Part shown: piece by piece, positions 15,935 to 24,434 of the stretch
Layout: every line of letters begins with the position of its first letter
How positions within the stretch are numbered: position 1 is the stretch's first letter
Assembly (NCBI GenBank): GCA_025359185.1
Contig: JANYHF010000110.1
Location: 1 to 42,521 of the forward strand
Reading direction: 5' to 3'
Source: Hyphomicrobiaceae bacterium
GTDB lineage: Bacteria; Pseudomonadota; Alphaproteobacteria; Rhizobiales; Hyphomicrobiaceae
Length of the DNA: 42,521 bases
Made by a program: the position numbers and the translations under genes
Notes under the pieces: model-generated
What the model was told of the DNA's origin: nothing
The model's database searches: none
Seen by the model: only the letters and a program-made list of their open reading frames with translations

Positions 15935-16996
15935 ATGAGCAGGAATGACGACGCGGGCTATCACTTTGCGTCCGACAACAATGCCGGCATTTGCCCAGAG
16001 GCGCTGGCCGCGATGCTGGAAGCCAATGCCAGCGGCCATGTGCCATCCTATGGCGATGACGAGTGGACCAAACGCGCCTGCGACCGCATCCGCGAACTGT
16101 TCCAGACCGATTGCGATGTGTTCTTTGTGTTCAACGGCACGGCAGCCAATTCGCTGGCTTTGGCGGCCTTGTGCCAGTCGTACCATTCGGTGATCTGCCA
16201 CGAGATTTCCCATGTCGAGACCGACGAATGCGGTGCGCCGGAGTTTTTCTCCAATGGTTCCAAATTGCTGACGGTCAAGGGCGACAACGGCAAGATCACG
16301 CCCGATGGGCTCGAACGGATGGCGACCAAGCGTAACGATCTGCACTTTCCCAAACCCAAAGCCGTGACGCTGACGCAATCGACCGAAGTTGGCACAGTTT
16401 ACACGGTGGAAGAGCTGCGGGCACTGGCGGCCATTGCCAAACGTCACCGGCTGAATGTGCATATGGATGGCGCGCGCTTTGCCAACGCCGTGGCGGCGCT
16501 GGACGTGCATCCGTCCGAGATCACCTGGCGAGCGGGCGTCGATGTGCTGTCGCTCGGCGGCACCAAAAACGGCATTCCCGTAGGCGAGGCGGTGGTGTTC
16601 TTCAACAAGGATCTGGCCGAGGATTTTGCCTGGCGCACCAAACAGGCTGGGCAGCTGGCGTCGAAAATGCGCTTTATCACGGCGCCCTGGCTGGGCTTGC
16701 TCGACAACGACGTCTGGCTGAAAAACGCCCGTCACGCCAACGCCATGGCCAAACATCTGGCCGCGCGCATCAGCAATGTTCGAGGCGTCAAACTGATGTT
16801 TGAGCCGCAAGTCAACGCGGTGTTCGCGGAACTGGCGCCGCATTTGCAAAAGGGCCTGCGCGAGCGCGGTTGGCGCTTCTACACGTTCATTGGCGAAGGC
16901 GGCTGCCGGCTGATGTGCGCTTGGGATACACCGCAAGAGACAGTCGACCGCTTTGCCGACGATCTTACGGCTCTGGCGTCAAAGCGGCCCAAGTAG
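15935..16996 (+). CDS. ltaE: Low-specificity L-threonine aldolase
   Basis: It is predicted to split L-threonine or L-allo-threonine into glycine and acetaldehyde with pyridoxal phosphate. The 353-residue protein has the beta-eliminating-lyase fold. It carries FASDNNAGICPEAL at the start, the PLP-stacking HEISHVETDECGAPEF region, Asp178 in VHMDGARFANA, and the PLP lysine in LSLGGTKNG (Lys211). ATG 15935 has GGGAGG at good spacing; a GTG five codons upstream overlaps that ribosome site and was rejected. It stands alone between divergent and convergent neighbours. Confidence 0.92.
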   Translation: MSRNDDAGYHFASDNNAGICPEALAAMLEANASGHVPSYGDDEWTKRACDRIRELFQTDCDVFFVFNGTAANSLALAALCQSYHSVICHEISHVETDECGAPEFFSNGSKLLTVKGDNGKITPDGLERMATKRNDLHFPKPKAVTLTQSTEVGTVYTVEELRALAAIAKRHRLNVHMDGARFANAVAALDVHPSEITWRAGVDVLSLGGTKNGIPVGEAVVFFNKDLAEDFAWRTKQAGQLASKMRFITAPWLGLLDNDVWLKNARHANAMAKHLAARISNVRGVKLMFEPQVNAVFAELAPHLQKGLRERGWRFYTFIGEGGCRLMCAWDTPQETVDRFADDLTALASKRPK

Positions 16997-17004
16997 ACGT
17001 ATGC

Positions 17005-17265
17005 TTACTTGATCATCGCCTTCAGCTCAGCGACCGTATTTTGCGCTTCCGTCAGCTGATTGCCTTCGCAGAGCTTTTCCAGTTTTGCCAGCGCCTCGCC
17101 GACCTTGTCGGACTCGGCTTTGCTGGCGTACTTGTGGTTTTCCCATCCCTGCGCCAGCTTATCGACGGCGGCAAAGCACGCTTGCGGCGTGGTCATTTCG
17201 TCGGCTGCGTGCGCCGCACCGGCAACCAGCACCAAGGCCGAAATCGCCAGGACTTGCTTCAACAT
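17005..17265 (-). CDS. Small predicted periplasmic protein, 86 residues
   Basis: It has an N-terminal Sec signal (MLKQVLAISALVLVAGAAHA, cleavage after AHA). The mature part of about 66 residues is helical, lysine- and glutamate-rich, with exactly two cysteines (Cys30 and Cys66) that could form a disulfide holding a helical hairpin. ATG 17265 follows GGGAGA. I do not recognise a named family. It ends 8 bp from the convergent ltaE stop. Confidence 0.75.
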   Translation of the reverse strand: MLKQVLAISALVLVAGAAHAADEMTTPQACFAAVDKLAQGWENHKYASKAESDKVGEALAKLEKLCEGNQLTEAQNTVAELKAMIK

Positions 17266-17363
17266 GTTTGTCTCCCGATCCCCTCAAGGCTCAATTCGAG
17301 CCGTATGAGCGGAATTTAACATAGCAAAATGAACCCAGCCTGTATGGACAATTGAGGTGGCGT

Positions 17364-18302
17364 TCACATGGCGGAGGTGGGCTGGGATGTGCGGCGGAAC
17401 GCCGCGAAAAGCCGGCCGTCGATGATCAGAAGGGCGAGGCCGACGAGCGCGGCGCCAGCAACGTCGGTAGCGTGCACAGCCTCACCGAGGAAGACAATGC
17501 CGAGCGCGGTCGCCGTGAACGGAACAAGCAAAGCCACCAGCATAACGTTGGCGGCCCCGGCCCGGCGCAGGATCGTAAAGAAGATCACATAGGCGAGCGC
17601 GGTCGACAGGATGGCCATGGCGAGGATAGCCAAAATGGTCTGCGCGCCGGGCCAAGGACGCAGCCACGGCTGGTCGATGGCAAGCACCAGCGGCGTCATG
17701 ATCAACGTCGAACACGACAATTGGCAGCACGCGCTGGTGAGCGCGGGAACGCCGCGAAAGCGCTTACCCCAGACCCCAGCGAATCCATAGCTCATGGTGG
17801 CCACTAGAACGGCGGCGGCACCCAGCAATGGTCCCACACTCATTGCCAGGCCAGATGGGCCCACGAGTATGACGACACCGATGATGCCAAGCAGCACTCC
17901 CGCTAGCCGGTTACTGCGCAGCTTTTCATCCGTGGTCAGGAGATGCGCAACAATAGCAGCAGACAGCGGGGTTGCAGCGTTCAACACCGACGCGAGGCCT
18001 ACGCCGATCTCCTTCTGGCCCCAGAAGATAAGGCTGAAAGGGATGACGTTATTGATTAAGCCCATGATGAAATATGGTATCCAATCCGCGAAGTTCGCAG
18101 GCATTTTCAGACCCATGGTGCGCGCGACCAAAGCCAGTGCGGCTGCGCCGATGGTAACACGGCACAAAACGATGGTGAACGGAGCAAGCTCTTTCACGGC
18201 TACCTTACCAAAAAAAAAGAACGAGCCGCCCCAGAGGACGGAGAGAATAATCAGCAGGCCCCATTCTGTGGGACCCATGCGTAGTTCGCGAGGTGGGGAC
18301 AT
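17364..18302 (-). CDS. EamA/DMT superfamily transporter
   Basis: A 312-residue inner-membrane protein with ten hydrophobic segments in two EamA repeats. The first starts WGLLIILSVLWGGSFFFFGK; the second starts around VGPLLGAAAVLVATMSYGFA and ends LVPFTATALGIVFLGEAVHA, both typical. Members export amino acids, nucleosides or other metabolites. Substrate is unknown. The start at ATG 18302 has a weak ribosome site; ATG 18278 (MGPTEWGLL) is possible and would remove eight residues. It lies downstream of the gph-like gene on the same strand, 74 bp apart. Confidence 0.88.
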   Translation of the reverse strand: MSPPRELRMGPTEWGLLIILSVLWGGSFFFFGKVAVKELAPFTIVLCRVTIGAAALALVARTMGLKMPANFADWIPYFIMGLINNVIPFSLIFWGQKEIGVGLASVLNAATPLSAAIVAHLLTTDEKLRSNRLAGVLLGIIGVVILVGPSGLAMSVGPLLGAAAVLVATMSYGFAGVWGKRFRGVPALTSACCQLSCSTLIMTPLVLAIDQPWLRPWPGAQTILAILAMAILSTALAYVIFFTILRRAGAANVMLVALLVPFTATALGIVFLGEAVHATDVAGAALVGLALLIIDGRLFAAFRRTSQPTSAM

Positions 18303-18376
18303 TTGTCAGCCTGTGGCTTGTGTTCGCCAGCGAGCTAGCATTCGGCTGGCTCCACAGACCACCCGGAAACGGCGCA

Positions 18377-19069
18377 TTAAGCACCCCGGCGGCTTGGCCG
18401 TGCAGGATGCAGCGTTGCGATGGCCGCCTCGAGCTCGTTGAAGTGGGCGATGACGATATCCGGCCCATGGCTTGCGATGGGCTGCTTGCTGTAGCCGAAC
18501 GTGACACCAATGGTCGGAATACCTGCCGACTTGCCGGTGATTATATCAACTTCGCTATCGCCGACCATCACACTGCGGCCCAGATCGCCATCGGCCAGAA
18601 TGACCGTTCCGATCAAATGCCCCGGATCCGGCTTGTGCACAGGCAGCGTGTCGCGGCCGGTGACAGCGTGGAACAGGCTCAGCAACTGCAATTCTTTGAG
18701 CAGCTTGCGTGCCAGATGCTCACGCTTGTTGGTGCACACGGCCAGCCGCGCGCCCTCGGCTTTCAGCTTCTGAAGCACATCCACCGCGCCAGGAAATGGC
18801 TTACTCTCGATGGCGATGTTGTTGGCGTAGTCGGCGAGGAAGGCTTCCAACAGCGCATCCACTTCTTTTTCCGACTTTGCTATGCCGTGATGCAGCAACC
18901 CAGCTTCTATCATCGCCCGCGCGCCGAAACTGACCACCGGCTGCAAATTGGCAACCGGCACCGGCGCCAGACCCAAACCACCCAGCGTTCTATTGGTAGC
19001 ACGGGCAAGATCTGCCGCCGTATCCACAAGTGTGCCGTCGAGGTCGAAAACTGCGGTGAGGGTGGCCAT
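18377..19069 (-). CDS. gph: HAD-family phosphoglycolate phosphatase
   Basis: A cytoplasmic Mg2+-dependent phosphatase, probably removing phosphate from 2-phosphoglycolate. The 230-residue product shows all HAD motifs: FDLDGTLVDT (Asp nucleophile, residues 6-15), VCTNKREH (motif II), the lysine in HKPDPGHL (motif III), and MVGDSEVDI (motif IV). A helical cap lies between motif I and II. ATG 19069 was chosen because the family begins there; the longer frame to 19177 adds a basic, non-homologous tail. The nearby rpiA-gor pair is a common companion of gph in Rhizobiales, though here it is split off by gabD and Uma2 genes on the other strand. Confidence 0.88.
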   Translation of the reverse strand: MATLTAVFDLDGTLVDTAADLARATNRTLGGLGLAPVPVANLQPVVSFGARAMIEAGLLHHGIAKSEKEVDALLEAFLADYANNIAIESKPFPGAVDVLQKLKAEGARLAVCTNKREHLARKLLKELQLLSLFHAVTGRDTLPVHKPDPGHLIGTVILADGDLGRSVMVGDSEVDIITGKSAGIPTIGVTFGYSKQPIASHGPDIVIAHFNELEAAIATLHPARPSRRGA

Positions 19070-19280
19070 ATTTGCTCGGATGAGGTTGGCGGCTTCCGGA
19101 AGTATCACCCTATTGCGCTTTCTCCTCACAGTCAGCGAAAAAGCGTAAGGGTTCGAAAGCCGTTCCAACGAGCGCATACTAGCCTCTCATCGCGGGACCT
19201 GCGCTTGAGGTTCCCGACAGAATAGACGATATTGCCCTCCAATCCTCCTCTCAGCTCATTACCTCTAGGACACCCGCACC

Positions 19281-20726
19281 ATGGATCAGCGCGCCGATAC
19301 CCTCATTCGCGAGAGCAACTATGTCGATGGCGCCTGGACTGGCGAACCGTCGCTGGTCGTTACTAATAAAGCGACGGGTGCCGCCATGGCCAAGGTGCCA
19401 GTGATGGGCACCAAGGAGACGCGCGCAGCCATCGAAGCGGCCCACACCGCGCTGCCGGCCTGGAGCAAGAAGACGGCCAAGGAGCGCGCCAACATCATGC
19501 GCGTCTGGTACAATTTGATCGTCGAGAACGCCGACAAGGTCGCCGCTATCATGACGGCCGAACAGGGCAAGCCGCTGGCTGAAGCCAAAGGCGAGGTGAT
19601 CTACGCGGCCTCGTTCATCGAGTTTAACGCCGAGGAAGCCAAGCGCATCTACGGCGAGACCATTCCCACCTTCCGCAACGACGCGCGCGTCATTTGCATC
19701 AAGCAGCCGGTGGGCGTTGTCGCGGCCATCACGCCGTGGAATTTTCCCGCCGCCATGATCACCCGCAAGGCCGGTCCCGCGCTGGCCGTCGGCTGCACCA
19801 TGGTCATCAAACCCGCCTCCGAGACGCCGCTGACGGCACTGGCTTTGGCGGAATTGGCGCATCAGGCGGGCATCCCCAAGGGCGTGTTCAACGTCGTCAC
19901 CGGCAAGGCCAGCGTGATCGGCGCCGAGATGACCAGCAATCCGCTGGTTAAGATGCTCACCTTCACGGGCTCGACCGAAATTGGCAAACTGCTGATCTCC
20001 GAATGCGCCAAGACGGTAAAGAAGGTCGGCATGGAACTGGGCGGCAACGCGCCGTTCATCGTCTTCGATGATGCCGATCTCGACAAGGCCGTGCAGGGCG
20101 CGATGATGTCCAAGTACCGCAATGCTGGCCAGACCTGCGTCTGCGCCAACCGCATCTATGTACAGGATTCGGTTTACGAGAAATTCGCCGAGAAGCTGGC
20201 CGTGGAAGTTAAGAAGCTGAAGGTTGGCCCCGGCGCTGACGCGGGCACGACGACCGGCCCGCTGATCAACAAGGCCGCCGTCGAGAAGGTCGAGGAGCAT
20301 ATTTCGGATGCGGTTTCCAAGGGCGCCAAGATCATGGTAGGCGGCAAGCGCCATGCACTGGGCGGCAACTTCTTCGAGCCAACCATTCTCACCGGCGTCA
20401 CGCCCGACATGAAAGTCACACGCGAAGAAACTTTTGGCCCCGTGGCCCCGCTGTTCCGGTTCAAAACGGAAGAAGAAGCTATCCGGCTCGCCAACGATAC
20501 CGAATTCGGCCTCGCCGCCTACTTCTACGCCCGCGACATCGGCAGAGTCTGGCGTGTCGGCGAGGCGCTGGAATGCGGCATCGTCGGTATCAACGAGGGC
20601 ATCATTTCATCCGAAGTGGTGCCTTTCGGTGGCATGAAGGAGAGCGGCCTCGGACGCGAAGGCTCGCATCACGGCGTCGAAGAGTTTCTGGAGATCAAGT
20701 ATATGCTGATGGGCGGGATCACCTGA
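19281..20726 (+). CDS. gabD: NAD(P)-dependent succinate-semialdehyde dehydrogenase
   Basis: It oxidises succinate semialdehyde to succinate, the last step in GABA and putrescine catabolism. The 481 residues carry the aldehyde dehydrogenase set: ITPWNFPAAMITRKAGPAL, the nucleotide loop FTGSTEIGKLL, the general base in MELGGNAPFIVF, and the catalytic Cys in NAGQTCVCANR followed by the GabD-type VCANR signature. The ATG at 19281 is preceded by TAGGA. It is followed 14 bp later by a Uma2 gene. Link to the putrescine cluster 12 kb away is metabolic, not positional. Glutarate semialdehyde is another possible substrate. Confidence 0.9.
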   Translation: MDQRADTLIRESNYVDGAWTGEPSLVVTNKATGAAMAKVPVMGTKETRAAIEAAHTALPAWSKKTAKERANIMRVWYNLIVENADKVAAIMTAEQGKPLAEAKGEVIYAASFIEFNAEEAKRIYGETIPTFRNDARVICIKQPVGVVAAITPWNFPAAMITRKAGPALAVGCTMVIKPASETPLTALALAELAHQAGIPKGVFNVVTGKASVIGAEMTSNPLVKMLTFTGSTEIGKLLISECAKTVKKVGMELGGNAPFIVFDDADLDKAVQGAMMSKYRNAGQTCVCANRIYVQDSVYEKFAEKLAVEVKKLKVGPGADAGTTTGPLINKAAVEKVEEHISDAVSKGAKIMVGGKRHALGGNFFEPTILTGVTPDMKVTREETFGPVAPLFRFKTEEEAIRLANDTEFGLAAYFYARDIGRVWRVGEALECGIVGINEGIISSEVVPFGGMKESGLGREGSHHGVEEFLEIKYMLMGGIT

Positions 20727-20740
20727 GGCAGGAGTTTCCA

Positions 20741-21319
20741 ATGGGACAAGCAGTCAAGCAGACTGATGGCATGACGCTGGATGAGTTTTTTGCCGCTTTT
20801 GATAGTGAGCCGGGCAAGCATGTGTTGGTGAGGGGTGTGCCGAGGTTGATGTCTCCGGCCAAGCCGGATCATGCCATAATTCAAGGCAACACGTTGGTCA
20901 TCATTGCAATCCACCTTCGCAAGTTGGGCGGCCCCTGTAAGGCCTATCCAGAAGCACCAATAAGCTTTCGCATGTTCGGGCACGATAACTTCCGCGCCCC
21001 GGATATCCTTGTCGATTGCTCCGGTATGCCAACCAAGGGCAGAGCGTTTGAGAAACCAACGGTCATGGTCGAAGTTTTGTCTTCGTCGAACGAAGATGAA
21101 ACTTGGGAAACCATTCAAGCCTGCTCGACCATCCCGAGCCTCAAGGAAATACTGGTCCTTGCCTCTCTGAAAATCGAAGCTCAGGTCTTCCGGCGCGCTG
21201 CCGATGGCACGTGGGAAGATCAACCGGCTGAAAAGAAGACTTCGGGAGCCGTGACGATTGAGTATCTGGGTTTGACGTTGCAACTACCGGAAATCTATGA
21301 GGGCACAACTTTGGTTTAG
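20741..21319 (+). CDS. Uma2 family protein (PD-(D/E)XK nuclease fold)
   Basis: The 192-residue product matches the Uma2 family of putative restriction-endonuclease-like proteins. It has the early helix MTLDEFFAAFD, then VRGVPRLMSPAKPDHA, the core RAPDILVDCS with the catalytic-type Asp, and PTVMVEVLSSSNED with the Glu. The usual lysine-bearing segment after that is altered (ETIQACSTIPSLKEILVL), though the fold-defining strand is kept. Uma2 function is unsettled. ATG 20741 follows AGGAG, 14 bp after the gabD stop, so it is probably co-transcribed with gabD. Such genes are usually multicopy and mobile within genomes. Confidence 0.85.
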   Translation: MGQAVKQTDGMTLDEFFAAFDSEPGKHVLVRGVPRLMSPAKPDHAIIQGNTLVIIAIHLRKLGGPCKAYPEAPISFRMFGHDNFRAPDILVDCSGMPTKGRAFEKPTVMVEVLSSSNEDETWETIQACSTIPSLKEILVLASLKIEAQVFRRAADGTWEDQPAEKKTSGAVTIEYLGLTLQLPEIYEGTTLV

Positions 21320-21398
21320 CTTGTGCAATTGCGCTTCAGGATTTTTCGGCGTGATACTATCAAAGTTTTCATCCCAACCATAACCTCGTGACCGCTCG

Positions 21399-22121
21399 AT
21401 GCCCATCGTTCCGGCGACTGCCGATAAACTCAAGCTCGCCGCCGCGATCCAGGCGGCGATGCTGGTGACGTCCGGTATGAAACTCGGGCTGGGCACAGGC
21501 TCCACATCGTCGCGGCTGATCGAGGTGCTGGGCGAGCGGGTGCAGGCGGGGCTGGAGTTCGTCTGTGTACCGACGTCTGAGGCGACGCGCAAGCAGGCTC
21601 TTGCGGCCGGCCTGCGGCTGACGACGCTGGATGAAACACCGCATTTGGATTTGACCATCGATGGCGCCGATGAAATTGATCCGATCCTGACGCTGATCAA
21701 AGGTGGCGGCGGTGCGCTGTTGCGCGAAAAGATCGTTGCGACGGCGTCAGATCGTATGATCGTGATCGCCGACGTGTCCAAAAAAGTCCAAATGCTGGGA
21801 AAATTTCCTCTACCGGTGGAAGTCGTGCCGTTTGGCGTCACCTCGACCCGCAACATGGTTGCCGCGATGGTTCGCGAAATCGGCTGCGAGGGGACGATAC
21901 GCACCCGTCTGATGAAGGATGGCAAACCGTTCGTGACCGAGAACGGCAACCTCATCCTCGATTGCAGTTTCGGCCGCATTGCCGAACCTTTCGAACTGGC
22001 GGCGGCGCTGCGCATCATTCCCGGCGTCGTCGAGCATGGCCTGTTCATCGGTTTATGCGACCAGGCGCTGATCGCGGGGCCGGGCGGCGTCGAAGACATC
22101 CACGCGCCGGATCTGGGTTAA
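21399..22121 (+). CDS. rpiA: Ribose-5-phosphate isomerase A
   Basis: It interconverts ribose-5-phosphate and ribulose-5-phosphate in the pentose phosphate pathway. The 240-residue protein has [18 protein letters not shown] (phosphate loop), the catalytic region [11 protein letters not shown] (Asp pair), and [14 protein letters not shown] (catalytic Glu and Lys), all canonical. The start at ATG 21399 lacks an evident ribosome site. It is followed 32 bp later by gor, a pairing typical of Rhizobiales, where a DUF2059 gene often sits between them; none is present here. Confidence 0.95.
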   Translation: MPIVPATADKLKLAAAIQAAMLVTSGMKLGLGTGSTSSRLIEVLGERVQAGLEFVCVPTSEATRKQALAAGLRLTTLDETPHLDLTIDGADEIDPILTLIKGGGGALLREKIVATASDRMIVIADVSKKVQMLGKFPLPVEVVPFGVTSTRNMVAAMVREIGCEGTIRTRLMKDGKPFVTENGNLILDCSFGRIAEPFELAAALRIIPGVVEHGLFIGLCDQALIAGPGGVEDIHAPDLG

Positions 22122-22153
22122 TGCCGTCGAATTGTTATAAAGAGGCAGTCTAA

Positions 22154-23527
22154 GTGAGCAAGGGCGGCTATGGCTACGACCTGTTCGTGATCGGCGCGGG
22201 CTCGGGCGGCGTGCGGGCGGCGCGGATTTCGGCAGGTTATGGCGCCAAGGTGGCCGTCGCCGAGGAGTACCGTGTCGGCGGCACCTGCGTCATCCGCGGC
22301 TGCGTGCCCAAGAAGCTGATGGTCTATGCTAGCCGGTTCGCCGACGATTTCGTTGATGCGGCGGGGTTCGGCTGGACCGCCGGCACGCCCACTTTTGATT
22401 GGGCCAAGTTGATTGCCAATAAGGATAAAGAGATCGGCCGGCTTGAGGGGGCTTATGGCAGCACGCTGGGCAAGTCCAATGTCGAGATCATCCGCTCGCG
22501 CGCCGTGCTTGAGGGGCCGAACGCGATCCGTCTGACTGCGGACAACAAGACAGTCACGGCTAAGACCATCTTGATTGCGACTGGCGCCTGGCCGTTCGTG
22601 GACAAGACGGTGCCGGGCGCTGAGCACATGATCACCTCGAACGAGGTCTTTCACCTGCAGGCGCAACCCAAGCGCGTCGTGATCGTTGGCGGCGGCTATA
22701 TCGCAGTTGAGTTTGCCGGCATTTTCCACGGCCTCGGCAGCGAGGTGACGCTACTCTATCGCGGCGAGGAGATCTTGCGCGGTTTCGACGATGATCTACG
22801 TAAGGCCCTGCATACGGAGTATGAAAAGAAGGGCATCCATATTCGCTGCAACGCCGGCATCGAACGGATTGAGAAGACGGCGGATGGCTTCGCGGTGCAT
22901 CTGACTGGCGGTACCGTGATCGCGGCTGACGCGGTCATGGCCGCAACGGGCCGCTTGCCCAACACGGCAAAGCTCGGGTTGGAATCGGTGGGTGTGGCGC
23001 TCGACAAGGCCGGCGCCGTCATCGTCGATGCCGCCTCGGCCACAAATATCCCAGGCATCTATGCCGTCGGCGATGTCACCAACCGGCTCAACCTCACGCC
23101 CGTGGCGATCCGCGAGGGTCACGCTTTTGCCGATACGGTGTTCGGTGGCAAACGAGTGGAGGTCGATCATAACACCGTGCCCACAGCTGTGTTCTCGACG
23201 CCGGAAATGGGCACGGTCGGGCTGACGGAAGCCGATGCCCGAAAGCAGTTCGGCGAGATCGACATCTACAAGGCGAGTTTCCGGCCGATGCGCCATGTGC
23301 TGGCCGGCCGCGATGAACGCATGCTGATGAAGCTGGTGGTGGACGCGACGACAGAACGTGTCCTCGGCGTGCACATTCTCGGGCCGGACGCGGGCGAAAT
23401 GGCGCAGCTGGCGGGCATCGCCGTGAAGATGGGCGCCACCAAAGTCCAGTTCGATGCCACACTGGCAGTGCATCCTACGGCGGCGGAGGAATTGGTCACG
23501 ATGCGCACGAAGTGGACGGGAGCGTAA
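22154..23527 (+). CDS. gor: Glutathione-disulfide reductase
   Basis: It reduces oxidised glutathione with NADPH and FAD in the cytoplasm. The 457-residue product begins with the FAD loop GAGSGGVRAAR. The redox disulfide is in GGTCVIRGCVPKK (Cys45 and Cys50). The NADPH domain has GGGYIAVEFAGIF with arginines in LLYRGEEILRGFD. The C-terminal interface region HPTAAEELVTM holds the catalytic His-Glu pair. The frame starts at GTG 22154 with AGAGG upstream. It is probably an operon with rpiA. Confidence 0.95.
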   Translation: MSKGGYGYDLFVIGAGSGGVRAARISAGYGAKVAVAEEYRVGGTCVIRGCVPKKLMVYASRFADDFVDAAGFGWTAGTPTFDWAKLIANKDKEIGRLEGAYGSTLGKSNVEIIRSRAVLEGPNAIRLTADNKTVTAKTILIATGAWPFVDKTVPGAEHMITSNEVFHLQAQPKRVVIVGGGYIAVEFAGIFHGLGSEVTLLYRGEEILRGFDDDLRKALHTEYEKKGIHIRCNAGIERIEKTADGFAVHLTGGTVIAADAVMAATGRLPNTAKLGLESVGVALDKAGAVIVDAASATNIPGIYAVGDVTNRLNLTPVAIREGHAFADTVFGGKRVEVDHNTVPTAVFSTPEMGTVGLTEADARKQFGEIDIYKASFRPMRHVLAGRDERMLMKLVVDATTERVLGVHILGPDAGEMAQLAGIAVKMGATKVQFDATLAVHPTAAEELVTMRTKWTGA

Positions 23528-23542
23528 GGTGGTGTGAGCCGT

Positions 23543-23591
23543 CGCGAAGCCCACTGTTCCGAACTCGATCGCTATTGCGGTGGGTTTCGCG
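23543..23591. repeat. Interspersed GCCCAC-type inverted repeat after gor
   Basis: The arms CGCGAAGCCCAC (23543-23554) and GTGGGTTTCGCG (23580-23591) pair with one mismatch around a 25-base loop. The flank continues with another AGCCCACCCTGCG copy to about 23613. This is a widespread type of bacterial intergenic repeat. A related fragment (AGCCCACCCTACGG) occurs near 42232. It is non-coding and may serve as a hairpin at the end of the rpiA-gor transcript. Confidence 0.5.
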
Positions 23592-23668
23592 CGGGTTTAG
23601 CCCACCCTGCGTGTACCGGCCCAGTGCCGTCTGCTAAGAACTCGGACGACCAACCTTAGGTGATGATC

Positions 23669-24424
23669 ATGAAACGTCTAAACGGCAGGATCGCCCTGGT
23701 GACGGGCGCAGGTGGCGGAATCGGCCGGGCGATAGCGATGGCGTTGGCAGTCGAAGGGGCGACGGTGCACGTCACCGATGTCGATGCTGACACGGCCAAT
23801 GGCGTCGCGGGCGAGATCATCGCGGCGGGTGGCCAGGCGCGACCTGACCGTCTCGATGTCACCGATCCCGCCGCTGTGCTGGCAATCTTTGCGCAATTGA
23901 AGGATATGCATGGCCGCCTCGACATTCTCGTCAACAATGCCGGTCTGAACGTGCGCGCCGATTTCCGCCATATGACCGATGACGATTGGAAGACGATCCG
24001 CGAGACCAACCTCGATTCAGTGGTGCGACTATCGCGTGACGGCTTCGATCTGCTGCGAGTGTCGGGCCACGGCGTCATCCTCAATCTTGCGTCGATCATG
24101 GCCGAACGGGGAATGCGGCAGCTGACGGGCTACTCGGCCACCAAGGGCGCGATTGCGGCGCTCACTCGCGGCATGGCGGTGGAATATGCTGGCTTCGGCA
24201 TCCGCGTGAATTACCTCGCGCCCGGGTTCGTTGAGACGGCGCTAACCGAGCGCGTGCTGCGGAACCCAAGCATCAACCAGGCGCTGATCGACCAGACGCC
24301 GATGCGGCGTTTTGGGACACCGGAAGATATTGCCAAAGCCGCCGTGTTCCTGGCCAGCGACGATGCCGCGTTCATCACCGGCACCGGGCTGACAGTCGAT
24401 GGCGGCATGAGCGCCAGCCTGTAA
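23669..24424 (+). CDS. Short-chain dehydrogenase/reductase
   Basis: A 251-residue classical SDR. It has the Rossmann nucleotide loop TGAGGGIGRAIA (about 13-24), the NNAG motif in ILVNNAGLNVRADF, the catalytic Ser in LNLASIMAERG, and the YxxxK pair in GYSATKGAIAA. Here Tyr and Lys are kept. It ends GTGLTVDGGMSA as usual. An acidic residue after strand 2 (TDVDADTA) points to NAD(H) preference. ATG 23669 has AGGTGAT at good spacing; GTG 23660 and ATG 23663 lie just upstream. It is 10 bp before the proline-racemase-family gene, so it probably acts in the same pathway; the substrate is unknown, perhaps a hydroxy or keto acid. Confidence 0.88.
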   Translation: MKRLNGRIALVTGAGGGIGRAIAMALAVEGATVHVTDVDADTANGVAGEIIAAGGQARPDRLDVTDPAAVLAIFAQLKDMHGRLDILVNNAGLNVRADFRHMTDDDWKTIRETNLDSVVRLSRDGFDLLRVSGHGVILNLASIMAERGMRQLTGYSATKGAIAALTRGMAVEYAGFGIRVNYLAPGFVETALTERVLRNPSINQALIDQTPMRRFGTPEDIAKAAVFLASDDAAFITGTGLTVDGGMSASL

Positions 24425-24434
24425 GGAACACTCA

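Noticed and set aside
15794-16936. Long minus-strand extension of the 101-residue gene over ltaE
   Set aside because: It is antisense to the well-supported threonine aldolase gene, has no domain, and is a usual by-product of GC-rich codon bias.
19251-20354. 367-codon open frame antisense to gabD
   Set aside because: It lies entirely opposite a clear aldehyde dehydrogenase, with His/Arg/Gly-rich composition typical of shadows.
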